Source: Bacteroidales bacterium UBA2287 | Lineage (GTDB): Bacteria; Bacteroidota; Bacteroidia; Bacteroidales; Tenuifilaceae | DNA length: 64,000 nt | Assembly: GCA_002345675.1 (NCBI GenBank) | Contig: DDWL01000036.1 | Coordinates: 104,659-168,658 of the forward strand | Reading direction: 5' to 3' | Part shown: in pieces, positions 9,755 through 17,807 of the stretch | Numbering within the stretch: position 1 is the stretch's first letter | How the letters are laid out: each line of letters begins with the position of its first letter | Made by a program: the position numbers and the translations under genes | The notes under the pieces: model-generated | What the model was told of the DNA's origin: nothing | What the model saw: the letters and a program-made list of their open reading frames with translations, nothing else | The model's database searches: none

Positions 9755-9762
9755 TAAATTTG
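9755..9762 (+). promoter_or_regulatory. possible -7 element of the cDPGS-like gene
   Basis: TAAATTTG matches TAnnTTTG, 68 nt before the start at 9831. No clear -33 TTTG box is seen at the usual 19-21 nt spacing. A small palindrome, TCTAATT-atc-AATTAGA, lies upstream at 9670-9686. Confidence 0.3.
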
Positions 9763-9830
9763 TGGGGCAAAAAATAAATAACTAATTCACATACATAACT
9801 GTTTGTTTAATTTTTAAAAACAAAGCTTAT

Positions 9831-11174
9831 ATGACAAAACGTAACGTAGTAATTATCGGAGCTGCTGGAAGAGACTTCCACAACTTCAACACATTCTTCC
9901 GTGGTAAAGAGGAATACAATGTAGTAGCTTTTACTGCTGCTCAAATTCCCGACATCGATGGTCGTAAGTACCCAGCCGAATTGGCAGGAAGCCTTTACCC
10001 TGCTGGCATTCCAATTGTTGCCGAAGAGGACTTGGTAAAAGTAATTAAAGAGAAAAACGTTCAAGATTGCGTATTCTCGTACAGCGATGTTACTTACAAT
10101 CACGTAATGAAACTTAGCTCAATTGTTAACGCTGCTGGCGCAAACTTTATGCTTATTGGTCCTAACGAAACCATGATAAAAAGCACCAAGCCTGTAATTG
10201 CAGTTGTTGCTACCCGTACTGGTTGCGGAAAATCGCAAACATCGCGCAAGGTAATTGAGCATCTAATGGCCGACGGCCTAAAAGTGGTTGCAGTTCGTCA
10301 CCCAATGCCCTATGGCGACTTAGTAGCTCAAAAGGTTCAGCGCTTTGCAGTTGTTGAAGACCTTAAGAAGCACAAATGTACCGTTGAGGAAATGGAAGAG
10401 TACGAACCACACGTAGTTCGTGGAAACGTAATTTATGCAGGTGTTGACTACGAAGCAATTCTTCGTCAAGCTGAAAAAGATATCGACGGTTGCGATGTAG
10501 TTCTTTGGGACGGCGGAAACAACGACTTCGCTTTCTTTAAGCCAGACCTAACCATTACCGTTGCCGACCCACACCGTCCAGGTAACGAAATTAGCTACTA
10601 CCCAGGCGAAGTTAACCTTCGTATGGCCGATGTAGTTGTTATTAACAAAATGGACTCAGCTTCTCCAGAGGGCATCCAAATTGTTCGCGAAAGCATTGCA
10701 AGTCGCAATCCTAACGCAATTGTTGTTGATGGCGCCTCGCCTATTACCGTTGACAAACCTGAGCTAATTAAAGGGAAACGTTGCCTTGTAGTTGAGGACG
10801 GACCCACACTTACTCACGGCGAGATGAAGATTGGTGCAGGTACTGTTGCCGCTCGCAAGTTTGGTGCAAAAGAAGAGGTTGATGCTCGTCCTTTCCTTGT
10901 TGGTAAATTAAAGGAAACTTTTGCTATTTATCCTAACATTGGCCGCGTTCTTCCAGCTATGGGTTATGGTGAGCAGCAGCTAAAAGACCTTGAAGCTACC
11001 ATTAACGGTTCCGATTGCGACACTGTAATTGTTGCAACTCCAATCGATCTTGGTCGTATCATTAACATTAAAAAGCCTTACACTCGCGTTTCTTACGACT
11101 TAGCCGAAATAGGTCTTCCCGATCTAAAGGGCGTTCTTAAAGATTTCGTTAAGAAGCACAACCTAAAGAAATAA
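9831..11174 (+). CDS. cyclic 2,3-diphosphoglycerate synthetase-like P-loop GTPase
   Basis: A 447-residue cytoplasmic protein that I recognise as the cyclic 2,3-diphosphoglycerate synthetase-like family. It begins with a Rossmann-type strand (NVVIIGAAGRDFHNFN), has a P-loop ATRTGCGKSQTSR near residue 128-140, and later GTPase-like elements including VVLWDGGNNDF, VVVINKMD (NKxD guanine motif) and a C-terminal VIVATPIDLGRI. The archaeal namesake makes an osmolyte/thermoprotectant from 2,3-bisphosphoglycerate, but whether this bacterial branch does so is unknown. The codon usage looks well adapted (many GGT, CGT, GTT), which hints at high expression. It is monocistronic, followed by a strong terminator. 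Confidence 0.75.
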   Translation: MTKRNVVIIGAAGRDFHNFNTFFRGKEEYNVVAFTAAQIPDIDGRKYPAELAGSLYPAGIPIVAEEDLVKVIKEKNVQDCVFSYSDVTYNHVMKLSSIVNAAGANFMLIGPNETMIKSTKPVIAVVATRTGCGKSQTSRKVIEHLMADGLKVVAVRHPMPYGDLVAQKVQRFAVVEDLKKHKCTVEEMEEYEPHVVRGNVIYAGVDYEAILRQAEKDIDGCDVVLWDGGNNDFAFFKPDLTITVADPHRPGNEISYYPGEVNLRMADVVVINKMDSASPEGIQIVRESIASRNPNAIVVDGASPITVDKPELIKGKRCLVVEDGPTLTHGEMKIGAGTVAARKFGAKEEVDARPFLVGKLKETFAIYPNIGRVLPAMGYGEQQLKDLEATINGSDCDTVIVATPIDLGRIINIKKPYTRVSYDLAEIGLPDLKGVLKDFVKKHNLKK

Positions 11175-11194
11175 TTTCTTTATACTTTTTTGAG

Positions 11195-11219
11195 AAGCGG
11201 AGGAAACTCCGCTTTTTTT
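11195..11219 (+). terminator. rho-independent terminator after the cDPGS-like gene
   Basis: AAGCGGAG (11195-11202), GAAA loop, CTCCGCTT (11207-11214), then a T run. The 8-bp GC-rich stem with a GNRA-type loop makes this one of the clearest terminators in the window. Confidence 0.9.
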
Positions 11220-11542
11220 ATGACGTTTTGTTACCAATCTTAAATTCAAAATAGTCTAATATACATTCAACTAGCTAGTATTTTGAATTTTTAGATTGGT
11301 ATATGCCGATGGGAAAATATGTTATAGTTGGCTTAATGGACAAAATTAATGGTAATATCATCTGAAATACTTGTTCTTATTATCTTTGAGTCAAATTAAA
11401 GGTTTTGAATAAAAAAAGTGTTTTTATTGCACAAAGGATTTGTGCATAAATGTGAATTTATTTAATGGGTTTTTGAAGGCATAGGGTTCTCTAAAAATAT
11501 CATAATTAAACTATTAGGATCTCAAATAGAGTGAAAATAAAT

Positions 11543-11597
11543 ACCATTAAAAATGTCCAATAGAAGGCATCGTTAAAAAAACCATTAAAAATGTCCA
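11543..11597. repeat. 17-bp direct repeat pair, possibly ends of the 11654 element
   Basis: ACCATTAAAAATGTCCA occurs at 11543-11559 and again at 11581-11597. A third, related stretch (TTTTAAAAATGTCCC) forms the left edge of the palindromic element at 11654. The two copies look like truncated left ends of that element. They lie in the 769-bp gap 11175-11943, which otherwise holds only the terminator and the element. Confidence 0.6.
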
Positions 11598-11653
11598 TTA
11601 CTCCTTATAGTTCAATAAGACAAGTCGAAATCAGGTCAGATGCATTTTAAAAA

Positions 11654-11798
11654 TGTCCCGTTAGGGACAAAATATCGGTAAAAGATATTACAAAACCCAA
11701 TTTCTCTGTGCCGTTAGGTACAGAATATTCCGTACCTAACGGCACGGTTTTTTCATTCCACATTATATTTCTACCGATATAATGTCCCTAGCGGGACA
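11654..11798. repeat. nested palindromic element, copy 1 (GTCCC family)
   Basis: 145 bp bounded by two self-palindromes, TGTCCCGTTAGGGACA at 11654-11669 and TGTCCCTAGCGGGACA at 11783-11798. Between them is a 38-bp hairpin at 11708-11745 whose arms begin GTGCCGTTAGGTAC and end GTACCTAACGGCAC. ATCGGTA and TACCGAT lie just inside the two ends, so the whole element can fold back. A second copy in opposite orientation lies at 39261-39404. No ORF is encoded. Confidence 0.9.
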
Positions 11799-11943
11799 AC
11801 AAAACAAATACAAAAAATATAATTAGTTAACAGTGTGACTATTATAATCAATATTTAAATGGTTTGCACTACAGTCGAAATTGAACTACTACATATTCCC
11901 AATCGGTATTACTACCTTCGTAGCACTAAACCTTGCAAAACCT

Positions 11944-13077
11944 ATGGCAGCATATTCCTTTACGGCAAAACCAGCTGGCTCTCTCATTAGCTACTTCAGT
12001 AATTTGGTGAAAACCAACGGAGGAATTAATCTTGCTCAGGGAATACCTGGCTTTCAGCCACCAATTGAACTTATTGAAATTTTAAAGCAAACTGCAGATT
12101 CCAACATTCATCAGTACGCTCCAGGAATTGGCAACTTTAATCTGCTAAATCAGCTAAGCACCACCTACAATGTAGAACTCGACAACCTTTTGGTTGTTCA
12201 GGGAGCCACCGAGGGCTTATCGCTTATTTACACATATCTTTTAAAAAAGTTGAAAGGAAACTTCGCAGTTATGGCCATTGAGCCTGCATACGAAAGCTAC
12301 AGTCAGCTGCCTGCCATTTTTGGACAAAAGTTCGTGGGTTTTACACCGTCAAATGGAAATATCGACTTAACCGAGTTTCGTAAAAAGGTAGTTGATAATA
12401 ATATAAGGGTTGTATTTATTGCCTCTCCGGGCAATCCCTACGGAATAGTACTGGCTGAACGCGAAATAAACGCCATTCTTAAAATGGCTGAAGAGTTAGG
12501 GTTTTACGTTGTGCTCGACATGGTTTACCGCGAACTGTACTTCGAAACAAAACCGTACCTGCCAATACTGGGAAAATCGCAAAACCTTTTCTACGTAAAT
12601 AGCTTCTCAAAATCGCTTTGCATTACGGGTTGGCGAGTTGGATACGTTATTGCATCAACCGACAATATGGTTGGCCTCCGTGCCATTCACGATTACATTG
12701 GGCTATGCGCTCCTTCGCTTCTGCAAGAAGCGTTGGCTCAGTTCCTTATTCAAAACGACAACGGTAATGCATTTATCGCAAACTTTCGAGAAAACATTAA
12801 GAGCAACTTTATTTTAATGAGCCAAGGGCTCAAAGAATTAGGCTTTCAAATTCCACCTACGCACGGGGGCTGCTTTGTTTGGTCAAAACTACCAGCCGAA
12901 ATCCCCGATGGCTTTTCCTTTGCCAATGAACTTTACAGTAAAACCAAGGTTGCCATAATTCCTGGTGAGCACTTTGGCCAAAACTATTCGAGTTGGGTTA
13001 GGCTTAATATTGCACGCGAAACCAAGGAGGTTGAAGTTGGGCTTGCTCATATTTCTAAATTTGTAAAGGAGCATTAA
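11944..13077 (+). CDS. class I/II pyridoxal-phosphate aminotransferase
   Basis: A 377-residue fold-type I aminotransferase resembling methionine or kynurenine aminotransferases. Visible blocks are the substrate-binding INLAQGIPGFQPP, HQYAPGIGNFNLL, the VQGATEGLSLIY segment, ASPGNPYG, DMVYRELYF, the PLP lysine in NSFSKSLCITGWRVGYV, and the C-terminal Arg in SSWVRLNIAR. The ATG at 11944 (MAAYSFTAK) fits family starts; an upstream TTG at 11881 would add 21 residues without family support. Its 3' end carries the ribosome binding site for the next gene, so it is translationally linked to the glycosyltransferase. The exact amino donor is unknown. Confidence 0.88.
   Translation: MAAYSFTAKPAGSLISYFSNLVKTNGGINLAQGIPGFQPPIELIEILKQTADSNIHQYAPGIGNFNLLNQLSTTYNVELDNLLVVQGATEGLSLIYTYLLKKLKGNFAVMAIEPAYESYSQLPAIFGQKFVGFTPSNGNIDLTEFRKKVVDNNIRVVFIASPGNPYGIVLAEREINAILKMAEELGFYVVLDMVYRELYFETKPYLPILGKSQNLFYVNSFSKSLCITGWRVGYVIASTDNMVGLRAIHDYIGLCAPSLLQEALAQFLIQNDNGNAFIANFRENIKSNFILMSQGLKELGFQIPPTHGGCFVWSKLPAEIPDGFSFANELYSKTKVAIIPGEHFGQNYSSWVRLNIARETKEVEVGLAHISKFVKEH
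13065..13071 (+). promoter_or_regulatory. strong Shine-Dalgarno that sets a TTG start
   Basis: AAAGGAG at 13065-13071, inside the end of the aminotransferase gene, lies 8 nt before the TTG at 13080. Strong SD sequences are rare here, and its position supports the TTG as the start of the glycosyltransferase and coupling between the two genes. Confidence 0.75.
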
Positions 13078-13079
13078 CA

Positions 13080-14180
13080 TTGACAGTTTTACTAATCATT
13101 GTTGTAATTCTTTGCATTGCCTACGGAGCAATGGTTGTAATATTTTGGATTGGTGTAATTAAATTGAAAAAAGAAAAAGCTACCGCTTCTGTAGAAAAAA
13201 TCCCCATTTCCATTGTAGTTGCTTTTCGAAACGAAGAGAACAACCTGTCGGCATTGCTTAGTTCTATTGAGAAATTAAACTACCCTCGAAACCTTTACGA
13301 AGTTATTTTGGTAAACGACAACTCGAGCGATAACTGGGAAACAATAACTGGCGAATGGGAAAAACGAATGCCTAACTTAAAGGTGCTTTCGCTTAAAACC
13401 GAAATGGGAAAAAAACAAGCACTTGCGCTTGGAGTCGAAACCGCTTCGTTTAATCATATTGTCACTACCGACGCCGATTGCTTTATACAAACCGACTGGT
13501 TAGTTTATATTTCGAAAGAATTTACAGCATCAAATTCTTCGTTAATAATTGGGCCTGTAATTCTACACCCATCAAACAATTTATTTGATTTATTTCAAGT
13601 TTTAGAGCATTCGAGCCTCACTGCTTCAACACTTGGAGGTTGTAAAATGGGAATTCCTTTTATGGCCTCATCGGCCAATTTGGCTTTCAATAAAAAAGAG
13701 CTCGACTTCAACCTAAACATGTTTAATACAAATACTCCATCGGGCGACGATGTGTTTTTGCTGCATTCGGTCATTGAAAAGGGGCTTAAGGTCTCGTGCC
13801 ATTTAAATCCATGTGGAATTGTTGAAACTAAACCTGTTAATTCAGTAAAAGCATTTTTAAATCAGCGTGCTAGGTGGGCTTCAAAATCGAAACATTATAA
13901 AAATGCAGCTGCCATAAATGTGGCTCTAATCGTTGTCGGATTTAATGCACTTTTACTTGTTTTGTTAGGCTGCTTGATATTTTCAGATTTGAATCGCATT
14001 TGGTTAGCGATTCCTTTTGGCACCAAGTTGGCTGTCGATTTCCTTCTTTTAAATAGTTACCTTGGAGCCATTGGGCGACGAAAAATGCTGTTGGTTTTTA
14101 TACCTTTGCAGCTGATTTACCCTTTTTACATAGCTATAGCATTCGCTTTAGCGTTTTTTAAACCCATAAAATGGAAGTAG
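13080..14180 (+). CDS. membrane glycosyltransferase family 2
   Basis: A 366-residue GT2 enzyme with one N-terminal transmembrane helix (VLLIIVVILCIAYGAMVVIFW) and a GT-A catalytic domain: ISIVVAFRNEENNLSALL, VILVNDNSSDN, the DxD-like TTDADCF, the acceptor-site TPSGDDVFLL and the QRARWASK motif (QxxRW). Three hydrophobic segments follow (NVALIVVGFNALLLVLLGCLIF and onward). It would transfer a sugar from a nucleotide donor on the inner membrane face; the substrate is not predictable. The start is TTG, two bases after the preceding stop and supported by an AAAGGAG site. It overlaps the next gene by 10 bases. Confidence 0.88.
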   Translation: MTVLLIIVVILCIAYGAMVVIFWIGVIKLKKEKATASVEKIPISIVVAFRNEENNLSALLSSIEKLNYPRNLYEVILVNDNSSDNWETITGEWEKRMPNLKVLSLKTEMGKKQALALGVETASFNHIVTTDADCFIQTDWLVYISKEFTASNSSLIIGPVILHPSNNLFDLFQVLEHSSLTASTLGGCKMGIPFMASSANLAFNKKELDFNLNMFNTNTPSGDDVFLLHSVIEKGLKVSCHLNPCGIVETKPVNSVKAFLNQRARWASKSKHYKNAAAINVALIVVGFNALLLVLLGCLIFSDLNRIWLAIPFGTKLAVDFLLLNSYLGAIGRRKMLLVFIPLQLIYPFYIAIAFALAFFKPIKWK

Positions 14181-15397
14181 AGCAAACCTTATCGGCAAGT
14201 AACAAGCTTCGCGAAGGTTCACCCTGGAGGGTTGCTGCCCGACGTTTTGCTTCGAACCGACTATCGCTATGGGCTTTAGTATTTTTAGGTGTAACAACAT
14301 TAATCGCTATACTTGCCTACGTTCTATCGCCCGACTCAACGCCAAATGCCAATAATCAGCATTTAGAGCTGGCCACACGAAACCCAGGCTTTAAAACAAA
14401 ATTCTTCCTTGTACCACAAAATCAAAATTTTAACAAAGTCAGCACCATAGGCGCATTGGTATATGGTAGCGACAAGGATTATAAGGAAATTCCAATTTCG
14501 AGTTACACGTTCGATGGGTGGAATATTGTGCTTACCGAATATTTCGATAGCGAGGACAGCATAAGAATTGAGCAAAACATTAAAATCGCTTCGGTGCTAT
14601 TACCAAATGCCGATTCGATGCGCCTTACTTCCGATTCACTCTTCATTTTTAACAGCACCGAACGCTACTCACTCTCGGAGTTACGGCAGAGGGTTGAAAG
14701 CGAAAATATTATTGATAAAAGGTTTCTGCTTGGTACCGACCGATTTGGTCGCGACATGCTAAGCCGACTTCTTATTGGCTCTCGGGTATCGCTTTCGGTT
14801 GGGTTTATTGCTGTTGCCATTTCGTTACTTATTGGAATTATACTCGGGGCAACGGCTGGCTACTTCCGAGGCTTTTACGACGACCTTGTAATGTGGCTCG
14901 TAAATGTAGTGTGGTCAATTCCAACGCTGCTAATGGTAATTGCACTTACAATGGTTTTGGGAAAGGGTTTTTGGCAAATATTTGTAGCTGTTGGGCTAAC
15001 TATGTGGGTGGAGGTTGCCCGTGTGGTTAGGGGACAAGTACTTAGCATTAGAGAAAAGGAGTTTATTGAAGCCGCAAAAGTAATGGGGTTTAGCACAGGC
15101 CGAATTATAACCCGCCATATTCTTCCAAACATTCTTGGTCCTGTAATTATTATTTCGGCGAGTAACTTTGCAACTGCAATTCTTCTCGAGGCAGGACTTA
15201 GCTTTTTAGGTATTGGCGTGCAACCTCCTGTGCCTTCGTGGGGCACAATGATTAAGGATCATTATGGCTATATTATTATGGACAAAGCATACCTTGCCAT
15301 TCTTCCTGGAGTTGCCATTATGATGCTGGTGCTTGCTTTTACGCTAGTTGGAAATGGGCTGCGCGATGCCCTCGACCCAAAGTCGGAAAACATTTAG
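14171..15397 (+). CDS. OppC/DppC-type ABC transporter permease
   Basis: A 408-residue inner-membrane permease of the peptide/nickel ABC family. A first transmembrane helix (LSLWALVFLGVTTLIAILAYVL) is followed by a long non-membrane insert (about residues 55-190), as in Bacteroidota members. Then come LLGTDRFGRDMLSRLLIGSRVSL, four or five helices, and the EAA loop EFIEAAKVMGFSTGRIITRHILPN, with the end VGNGLRDALDPK. It overlaps the glycosyltransferase by 10 bases. No OppB, ATPase or substrate-binding gene is nearby, so its partners must be encoded elsewhere. Confidence 0.9.
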   Translation: MEVEQTLSASNKLREGSPWRVAARRFASNRLSLWALVFLGVTTLIAILAYVLSPDSTPNANNQHLELATRNPGFKTKFFLVPQNQNFNKVSTIGALVYGSDKDYKEIPISSYTFDGWNIVLTEYFDSEDSIRIEQNIKIASVLLPNADSMRLTSDSLFIFNSTERYSLSELRQRVESENIIDKRFLLGTDRFGRDMLSRLLIGSRVSLSVGFIAVAISLLIGIILGATAGYFRGFYDDLVMWLVNVVWSIPTLLMVIALTMVLGKGFWQIFVAVGLTMWVEVARVVRGQVLSIREKEFIEAAKVMGFSTGRIITRHILPNILGPVIIISASNFATAILLEAGLSFLGIGVQPPVPSWGTMIKDHYGYIIMDKAYLAILPGVAIMMLVLAFTLVGNGLRDALDPKSENI

Positions 15398-15568
15398 CTT
15401 GTTATATGTTAATTGTTCGCAAGCCTAAAAATAACATTCTTCACAATATCAAAACATTGACTAATAACGTGAACCAAAATATGACGTAAGAATGACGCAT
15501 CAAATACAATGAATAAATTTGATAAATTTTTAAGTTAAATATAATCTTGTCTCGAATTTAAATGAATT

Positions 15569-16339
15569 ATGAAACAACCAGATTTAGGTAGAAAAATTTC
15601 AGAATTAAGACTAGCAAAAGGTTTGACACAGGGAGAACTTGCTGAAAAATGCAATTTAAGTCTGAGAACTATTCAAAGGATAGAATCAGCCGAAGTCACA
15701 CCAAGAAGTTTTACCGTAAAATTGATTTTTACAAATCTGGAATATGATATTTATAATTCATTCGGCAAGTTCTCTTATAGGCTTGATAGGATAGCTTATA
15801 GGTTACAACCTTGGCTCGAGCAATTTTATAAATATGTTTTCGATTTATTTAACTTAAAAACAAACACAATGAGAAAAATAACAATTTTATCTGTGCCTTG
15901 TGTATCAATTATTCTCGTATTTCTATTAATAGGAACAGATACAAAAGCTCAGAACAAGGAAAAAGTGAAAGCAGAAATGGCCGAATTTAATTCCAAATTC
16001 ATTAGATGGATTAATGATGGACAAATAGATTCAATTGGGTTGAGGTATTTGGACAATGCTTGCATGATTCCTGATAATTATCGGGAAATACATGGCCGAG
16101 AAAAAATTATAGAGTATTACAGTTTTTTATTTGCTTCAGGATTTCGCTTTACAGAAACCAAATCAAAATCTATAATTATATCAGATTCTATTGCTGTTGA
16201 TAGAGGCGTTTGGAGTGCTGGTATAAATAGCAGATTAACAGGGACATATTTAACTCAATGGAGACTTTCTAAAGGGAAATGGTATATTGAGAATGAAATG
16301 ACAAATACCGACTTTAGTAATGAGAAATTGAATGAATAA
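15569..16339 (+). CDS. HTH (XRE) - transmembrane - SnoaL-like fusion
   Basis: 256 residues in three parts. Residues 5-60 are an XRE helix-turn-helix (LGRKISELRLAKGLTQGELAEKCNLSLRTIQRIES). A linker of about 40 residues follows. Residues 101-128 look like a complete signal peptide or membrane anchor (MRKITILSVPCVSIILVFLLIGTDTKAQ), and the rest resembles a DUF4440/SnoaL-like domain (ending YLTQWRLSKGKWYIENEM). If translated whole, the DNA-binding part would be cytoplasmic and the SnoaL-like part periplasmic. An internal ATG at 15869 after an A-rich leader could also start the secreted part alone. AT-rich codons (AGA, ATA, TTA) differ from neighbouring genes, which suggests transfer. No ligand is known. 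Confidence 0.7.
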   Translation: MKQPDLGRKISELRLAKGLTQGELAEKCNLSLRTIQRIESAEVTPRSFTVKLIFTNLEYDIYNSFGKFSYRLDRIAYRLQPWLEQFYKYVFDLFNLKTNTMRKITILSVPCVSIILVFLLIGTDTKAQNKEKVKAEMAEFNSKFIRWINDGQIDSIGLRYLDNACMIPDNYREIHGREKIIEYYSFLFASGFRFTETKSKSIIISDSIAVDRGVWSAGINSRLTGTYLTQWRLSKGKWYIENEMTNTDFSNEKLNE

Positions 16340-16483
16340 AGTCGACATACAATAAATGGCATAGTGCATGCGGGTTTCGATCACAATAGGGACTCGCATG
16401 ACACCATTCCATCAACTGTTTTGATTCGTGAACGGCTTTAGCCCTCAACGAAGTTAATTAGTGGCAATTAACCTTTTATAACT

Positions 16484-17677
16484 ATGGACACAATTAAGAA
16501 AATCTTTAAAATTGGCTACGGCCCATCGAGCAGTCACACCATGGGCCCCAGTAAAGCGGCTAACGAATTTGGGTTTAAAAACCCAAATGCCAATTCGTTT
16601 AGGGTAACACTCTACGGAAGCCTTGCTTCCACAGGGAAAGGACACCTTACCGATGTTGCCATAGAGAACACCCTTGCTCCAAAACCTGTTGAAATTATTT
16701 GGAAGCCAGAGGTTTCGTTGCCCTTTCATCCAAATGCTTTACTTTTCGAAGCACTCGATACTAATAATTCAGTATTAAATAGCTGGACCATTTACAGCGT
16801 AGGCGGTGGCGATTTAAAGGAAGAAAACGAAGTTGAAAAAGTCGACTCCATTTACCCTTTATCGAAAATGGCAAGCATAATGCCTTGGTGCTACGACAAC
16901 GGCAAAACCTTTTGGGAGTATGTTGAATTGCATGAAAATTCCGATTTTTGGGACTACCTAATGGAGGTTTGGCGTATTATGCAGAACGCTGTAAGAAATG
17001 GACTCGAAAACGAAGGAACACTCCCTGGCGGTTTGAACTTACAACGAAAAGCTCCTTCATTTTATGTAAAAGCAAAAGGCTATAAAGCTTCGCTTAAAAG
17101 TAGAAGTTTAGTTTACGCCTACGCCCTTGCCGTAGCCGAAGAAAATGCTGGTGGTGGAAAGGTTGTTACTGCCCCAACTTGCGGATCGGCTGGCGTACTT
17201 CCAGCGGTGCTTTACCACCTGTCGACTAGCTACGAGTTTTCCGATAAGAAAATTCTTCGAGCCCTTGCAACTGCTGGACTTATAGCCAACCTTATAAAAA
17301 CCAATGCAAGCATTTCGGGGGCACAGGTTGGCTGTCAGGGCGAAATTGGTTCGGCCTGCTCCATGGCTGCCGCAGCAGCCAATCAACTGTTTGGCGGAAC
17401 ATTGGCCCAAGTTGAGTATGCTGCCGAAATGGGTCTCGAACACCATTTGGGCTTAACCTGCGATCCAGTTTGTGGGTTGGTGCAAATTCCTTGCATTGAG
17501 CGTAATGCCTTTGCCGCAGCACGAGCTCTCGATGCCAATATTTACTCAATGCTTACCGATGGCCGCCATCATGTTAGCTTCGACAGGGTTGTAAATGTGC
17601 TGCGCCAAACGGGTCACGACATTCCCAGCTTATACCGTGAAACTGCCCTTGGCGGACTAGCTTCGATAAGCGAGTAA
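16484..17677 (+). CDS. sdaA: L-serine ammonia-lyase (iron-sulfur type)
   Basis: Deaminates L-serine to pyruvate with a [4Fe-4S] cluster. The 397-residue single-chain form joins beta and alpha domains. The N-terminal domain has KIGYGPSSSHTMGPSKAA. The alpha domain has TAPTCGSAGVLPAVL, ISGAQVGCQGEIGSACSMAAAA and the CDPVCGLVQIPCIERN block, which supply the cluster cysteines. The C-terminus ends with the family-like tail RETALGGLAS. The start ATG at 16484 follows an AT-rich leader. It is probably monocistronic, since the TonB receptor gene begins 130 bp downstream. Confidence 0.95.
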   Translation: MDTIKKIFKIGYGPSSSHTMGPSKAANEFGFKNPNANSFRVTLYGSLASTGKGHLTDVAIENTLAPKPVEIIWKPEVSLPFHPNALLFEALDTNNSVLNSWTIYSVGGGDLKEENEVEKVDSIYPLSKMASIMPWCYDNGKTFWEYVELHENSDFWDYLMEVWRIMQNAVRNGLENEGTLPGGLNLQRKAPSFYVKAKGYKASLKSRSLVYAYALAVAEENAGGGKVVTAPTCGSAGVLPAVLYHLSTSYEFSDKKILRALATAGLIANLIKTNASISGAQVGCQGEIGSACSMAAAAANQLFGGTLAQVEYAAEMGLEHHLGLTCDPVCGLVQIPCIERNAFAAARALDANIYSMLTDGRHHVSFDRVVNVLRQTGHDIPSLYRETALGGLASISE

Positions 17678-17807
17678 AAAATAATTGGACATATAGATTT
17701 ACTCCTTTATTTATTTCTTAGTTGAATATTAAGTTTGGTATTCTTTGCTTTTATTCGTAATTTGCTTTATTAAGCGAGGTAAATATTTGCATTTACAATT
17801 GAGCAAC

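Noticed and set aside
11640..11800. CRISPR array
   Set aside because: The repeats are palindromes within single elements, not evenly spaced direct repeats with unique spacers, and no cas gene is present.
15569..16339. Frameshift or assembly join creating the HTH-SnoaL fusion
   Set aside because: The frame is open throughout with similar codon use on both sides of the junction, so I keep it as one ORF while noting the internal start.
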